Of a stretch of 64,000 nucleotides of DNA, positions 61,320 through 64,000 are shown one piece after another. Each line of letters opens with the position of its first letter. Position 1 is the stretch's first letter. The notes beneath the pieces are model-generated. The model was not told the origin of the DNA and made no database searches. It saw only the letters and a program-made list of their open reading frames with translations. The stretch lies in assembly GCF_900167165.1 (NCBI RefSeq), contig NZ_FUXM01000001.1, forward strand, positions 1 to 64,000, in the 5' to 3' direction. This DNA comes from Carboxydocella sporoproducens DSM 16521. GTDB lineage: Bacteria; Bacillota; GCA-003054495; Carboxydocellales; Carboxydocellaceae. Position numbers and translations under genes: made by a program.

Positions 61320-62582
61320 CTACAATACCTCCTCAGGTGCCACAATTTGCCCGGCGATGGCGGAAGCGGCAGCCACAGCCGGACTGGCCAGATAGACTTC
61401 ACTTTCGGGGTGGCCCATACGGCCTACGAAGTTGCGGTTGGTGGTGGCCAGAGCCCGTTCCCCTTTGGCCAGAATACCCATATGGCCGCCCAGACAGGGA
61501 CCACAGGTGGGGGTGCTGACAGCGCATTCCGCTTCAATAAAGGTCTTGATCAGCCCTTCCGCCATAGCCTGCTGGTAAATGGCCTGGGTGCCGGGGATAA
61601 CGATACAGCGCACCCGGGGATGGACTTTCTTGCCTTCTAAAATGCGGGCGGCAATGCGCAGGTCCTCAATGCGGCCATTGGTACAGGAGCCGATTACCAC
61701 CTGGTCGATTTCCACCGTGCCCACCTGGCTGATGGGGCGGGTATTTTCCGGCAGGTGGGGGAAGGCAACAGTAGGCTCTATGGCCGCAGCATCGATATCG
61801 ATTACTTTATAATACCGGGCATCGGGGTCACTCTGGTAGACCTGCCAGGGCCGCTTTGTCCTGCCCTGCACATATTCCAGGGTCTTCTGGTCCGGAGCGA
61901 TTATGCCGTTTTTGGCCCCGGCTTCAATGGCCATATTGCACATGGTGAAACGGCCATCCATGGAGAGGTTTTCAATTGCCTCACCGGTGAATTCCATGGC
62001 CATGTAGCGGGCTCCATCCACCCCGATCAGGCCGATAGTATGCAGAATCAGGTCCTTGCCGCTGACCCAGGGCCGCAGTTGACCGTGGTAAACGAACTTG
62101 ATGGTTTCCGGCACCCGGAACCAGATTTCCCCCAGGGCCATGGCCGCTGCCAGGTCGGTAGAACCGACCCCGGTGGAAAATGCCCCCAGGGCGCCATAGG
62201 TACAGGTATGGGAATCGGCCCCGATCACCACATCTCCGGGCCCTACCAGCCCCTGTTCCGGCAGAAGACAATGCTCAATCCCCATCCGTCCTACTTCAAA
62301 GTAATTGGTCAGGCCCTGCTCCCGGGCGAATTCCCGCACCAGTTTGGCCTGTTCCGCTGACTTGATATCCTTGTTGGGAGTGAAATGGTCGGGTACCAGA
62401 GCGATCCGCTCCGGGTCAAAAACCCGTTCCACCCCGATTTTCCTGAATTCCTTGATGGCTACGGGAGCGGTGATATCATTGCCTAATACCAGGTCCACCC
62501 TGACATTGATCAATTCCCCGGCCTGTACCTGCTCCCGGCCGGCATGGGCAGCCAGTATTTTCTCGGTAATCGTCATTGCCAT
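61320..62582 (-). CDS. leuC: 3-isopropylmalate dehydratase, large subunit
   Basis: A 420-residue aconitase-family subunit. The 4Fe-4S ligands are visible in VIGSCTNGR and in [17 protein letters not shown] (CxxC plus an earlier Cys). It also has [28 protein letters not shown] and [30 protein letters not shown]. The roughly 420-residue length is the archaeal/Clostridial-type LeuC, shorter than the 465-residue E. coli form. It starts 3 bp after the leuA stop. Confidence 0.97.
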   Translation of the reverse strand: MAMTITEKILAAHAGREQVQAGELINVRVDLVLGNDITAPVAIKEFRKIGVERVFDPERIALVPDHFTPNKDIKSAEQAKLVREFAREQGLTNYFEVGRMGIEHCLLPEQGLVGPGDVVIGADSHTCTYGALGAFSTGVGSTDLAAAMALGEIWFRVPETIKFVYHGQLRPWVSGKDLILHTIGLIGVDGARYMAMEFTGEAIENLSMDGRFTMCNMAIEAGAKNGIIAPDQKTLEYVQGRTKRPWQVYQSDPDARYYKVIDIDAAAIEPTVAFPHLPENTRPISQVGTVEIDQVVIGSCTNGRIEDLRIAARILEGKKVHPRVRCIVIPGTQAIYQQAMAEGLIKTFIEAECAVSTPTCGPCLGGHMGILAKGERALATTNRNFVGRMGHPESEVYLASPAVAAASAIAGQIVAPEEVL

Positions 62583-62585
62583 GTC

Positions 62586-64000
62586 TTAAACACTCTCCCT
62601 TACCTGTTCTCCATTGACCAGTCCCAGGGCCCGCTCGTATTCCAGTTTGTTGAGAGCATCCACATAAGCCCGGGCCGATGCCTCCAGCACGTCGGTGGAC
62701 AGGCCACGGCCGACGAAGATTTTGCCCTTTTCATCCTTGAGGCGGACAGTTACTTCCCCCAGGGCATCCTTGCCGCCGGTAACAGCATTGAGGGCATAGT
62801 GGACCAGACAGCCGGTATTGCCGGTCAGTTTATCAATGGCCTTGTAGATGGCATCTACCGGCCCATCGCCACAGGCCGCTTCTTCCAGCCGTTCTCCGGC
62901 CCGCGTCAATACAACTGTTGCAGTAGGTACCACTGCACTGCCGCTGGAAATATGGAAGTATTCCAGAGTATAGGTTTCCGGTACCCGCAATATTTCCCCT
63001 TCGACTATGACCAGCAGGTCTTCGTCCGAGATTTCCCCCTTGCGGTCAGCTAGCTCCTTAAAGCGCTGGAAGGCCTGTTCCAGCTGTTCTCCTTCCAGCT
63101 GGTAGCCCAGTTGTTGCAAACGATCCCGGAAAGCATGGCGTCCGGAATGTTTGCCCAGGACGATGGTGTTTTTGTGCAGCCCGATCAATTCCGGGTTCAT
63201 AATCTCATAAGTGGCCCGGTTTTTCAGCACCCCGTCCTGGTGAATTCCCGACTCATGGGCAAAGGCGTTTTTGCCCACCACCGCCTTGTTGGGCTGGACT
63301 TTCATTCCGGTGAGAGCGGAAACCAGGCGGCTGGTACGATAGATCTCCTCGGTGACAATCCGGAACTCCTTCTGGAAAATGGAGCGCCGGGTGTAGAGGG
63401 CCATGACGATCTCTTCCAGAGCGGCATTGCCCGCTCTTTCTCCAATACCATTGATGGTGCATTCCACCTGCTGGGCTCCGGCCAGAATGGCAGCCAGGGA
63501 ATTGGCTACCGCCAGGCCCAGGTCATTGTGACAGTGGACGGAAAAAATTGCCTGGTCCCGGTTGGGTACTTTTTCCCGCAGTTCCCGGATAAAGGCCCCG
63601 AATTCTTCCGGTGTAGCATAGCCTACCGTATCGGGGATATTGACCACCTTCGCCCCCGCATCGATCACGGCAGTTACCACCTGAGCCAGGTAGTCGATGT
63701 CACTGCGGAAGGCATCTTCCGCCGAAAACTCCACGTTGGGGGTATAACGACAGGCATATTTGACCGCCTCCACCGCCTGGGCCAGCACTTCCTCCCGGCT
63801 TTTCTGCAATTTGTACTGGAGATGAATATCCGAAGTGGCGATAAAGGTATGAATGCGCGGTTCTTCCGCCTCCCTGATGGCTTCCCAGGCCCGGTCGATA
63901 TCCAGCTGGTTGGCCCTGGCCAGGGCAGCGATAGTCGCTCCCCTGATTTCCCGGGCGATAGCCTGGACAGCAGCGAAATCGCCAGGGGAAGCGATGGGAA
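62586..64000 (-). CDS. leuA: 2-isopropylmalate synthase, 5' end beyond the window
   Basis: The frame is open from the stop at 62586 to the right edge, giving at least 471 codons of about 510. The visible part begins in the TIM-barrel domain ([42 protein letters not shown]). The metal-binding [20 protein letters not shown] and [20 protein letters not shown], the GKHSGRHAF motif and the C-terminal allosteric domain (about the last 120 residues) follow. It makes the first committed leucine intermediate. It heads the leuACDB-cimA order seen here; the promoter and any leader are outside the window. Confidence 0.97.
   Translation of the reverse strand, partial: PIASPGDFAAVQAIAREIRGATIAALARANQLDIDRAWEAIREAEEPRIHTFIATSDIHLQYKLQKSREEVLAQAVEAVKYACRYTPNVEFSAEDAFRSDIDYLAQVVTAVIDAGAKVVNIPDTVGYATPEEFGAFIRELREKVPNRDQAIFSVHCHNDLGLAVANSLAAILAGAQQVECTINGIGERAGNAALEEIVMALYTRRSIFQKEFRIVTEEIYRTSRLVSALTGMKVQPNKAVVGKNAFAHESGIHQDGVLKNRATYEIMNPELIGLHKNTIVLGKHSGRHAFRDRLQQLGYQLEGEQLEQAFQRFKELADRKGEISDEDLLVIVEGEILRVPETYTLEYFHISSGSAVVPTATVVLTRAGERLEEAACGDGPVDAIYKAIDKLTGNTGCLVHYALNAVTGGKDALGEVTVRLKDEKGKIFVGRGLSTDVLEASARAYVDALNKLEYERALGLVNGEQVRESV

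Overview
The window reads as chromosomal DNA from a spore-forming Firmicute of the Clostridia, probably a member of or close to the Peptococcaceae/Carboxydocella type. This is an inference. It rests on the obgE-spo0B-rpmA-prp-rplU-rng block, an N-terminally extended L27 with its Prp protease, a leuS T-box, S-layer-homology (SLH) proteins, sequences matching the Spo0A box, and strong AGGAGG-type ribosome binding sites. Most of the window has balanced to GC-rich codon use. The left edge (1-1.7 kb) and the polysaccharide block (about 32.9-40.8 kb) are clearly AT-rich.

Layout. 0-3 kb: a transposase fragment, a flavin-type small protein, a Crp/Fnr regulator, a YdjC deacetylase and a deleted MFS transporter. 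3-20.5 kb: a housekeeping run on the minus strand (leuS with T-box, rsfS, yqeK, nadD, proA, proB, yhbY, obgE, spo0B, rpmA, prp, rplU, rng and two radical-SAM-associated genes). It is interrupted at 6.9-9.2 kb by ybaK-like, HD-GYP and RRM genes. 20.6-23.4 kb: a Cache-PAS-GGDEF-EAL protein. 23.4-24.4 kb: a DUF2442/DUF4160 pair, two tRNA-Ala genes with one promoter, and a 37-residue membrane peptide. 24.4-32.9 kb: CBS-PAS, YdcF, GerMN lipoprotein, MurJ, sugar epimerases, GalU and a HEPN/MNT pair. 32.9-43.6 kb: an exopolysaccharide locus ending in a Wzz/BY-kinase pair. 43.8-57.6 kb: a surface and protease locus with three subtilases, a transglutaminase-like protein, a GDSL hydrolase with SLH repeats and another SLH protein. 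57.9-64 kb: the leuA-C-D-B-cimA operon, with leuA cut by the right edge.

How it may work together. Cyclic di-GMP is a recurring theme. There is one GGDEF-EAL enzyme, one HD-GYP phosphodiesterase behind a GEMM-I riboswitch, and a second GEMM-I riboswitch in front of the secreted transglutaminase-like protein. Spo0A-box-like heptamers lie upstream of the exopolysaccharide operon, the GDSL-SLH gene and the giant subtilase. The surface locus is therefore plausibly controlled by both c-di-GMP and the sporulation or transition-state regulator.

The oddest feature is the tandem tRNA-Ala pair at 24.0-24.16 kb. In each gene the two halves of the acceptor stem mismatch, but the 5' arm of each pairs perfectly with the 3' arm of the other. 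Several genes look broken: the MFS transporter, the HD-GYP/ATPase protein (frameshift at an A5 run) and the priming sugar transferase (in-frame amber codon).
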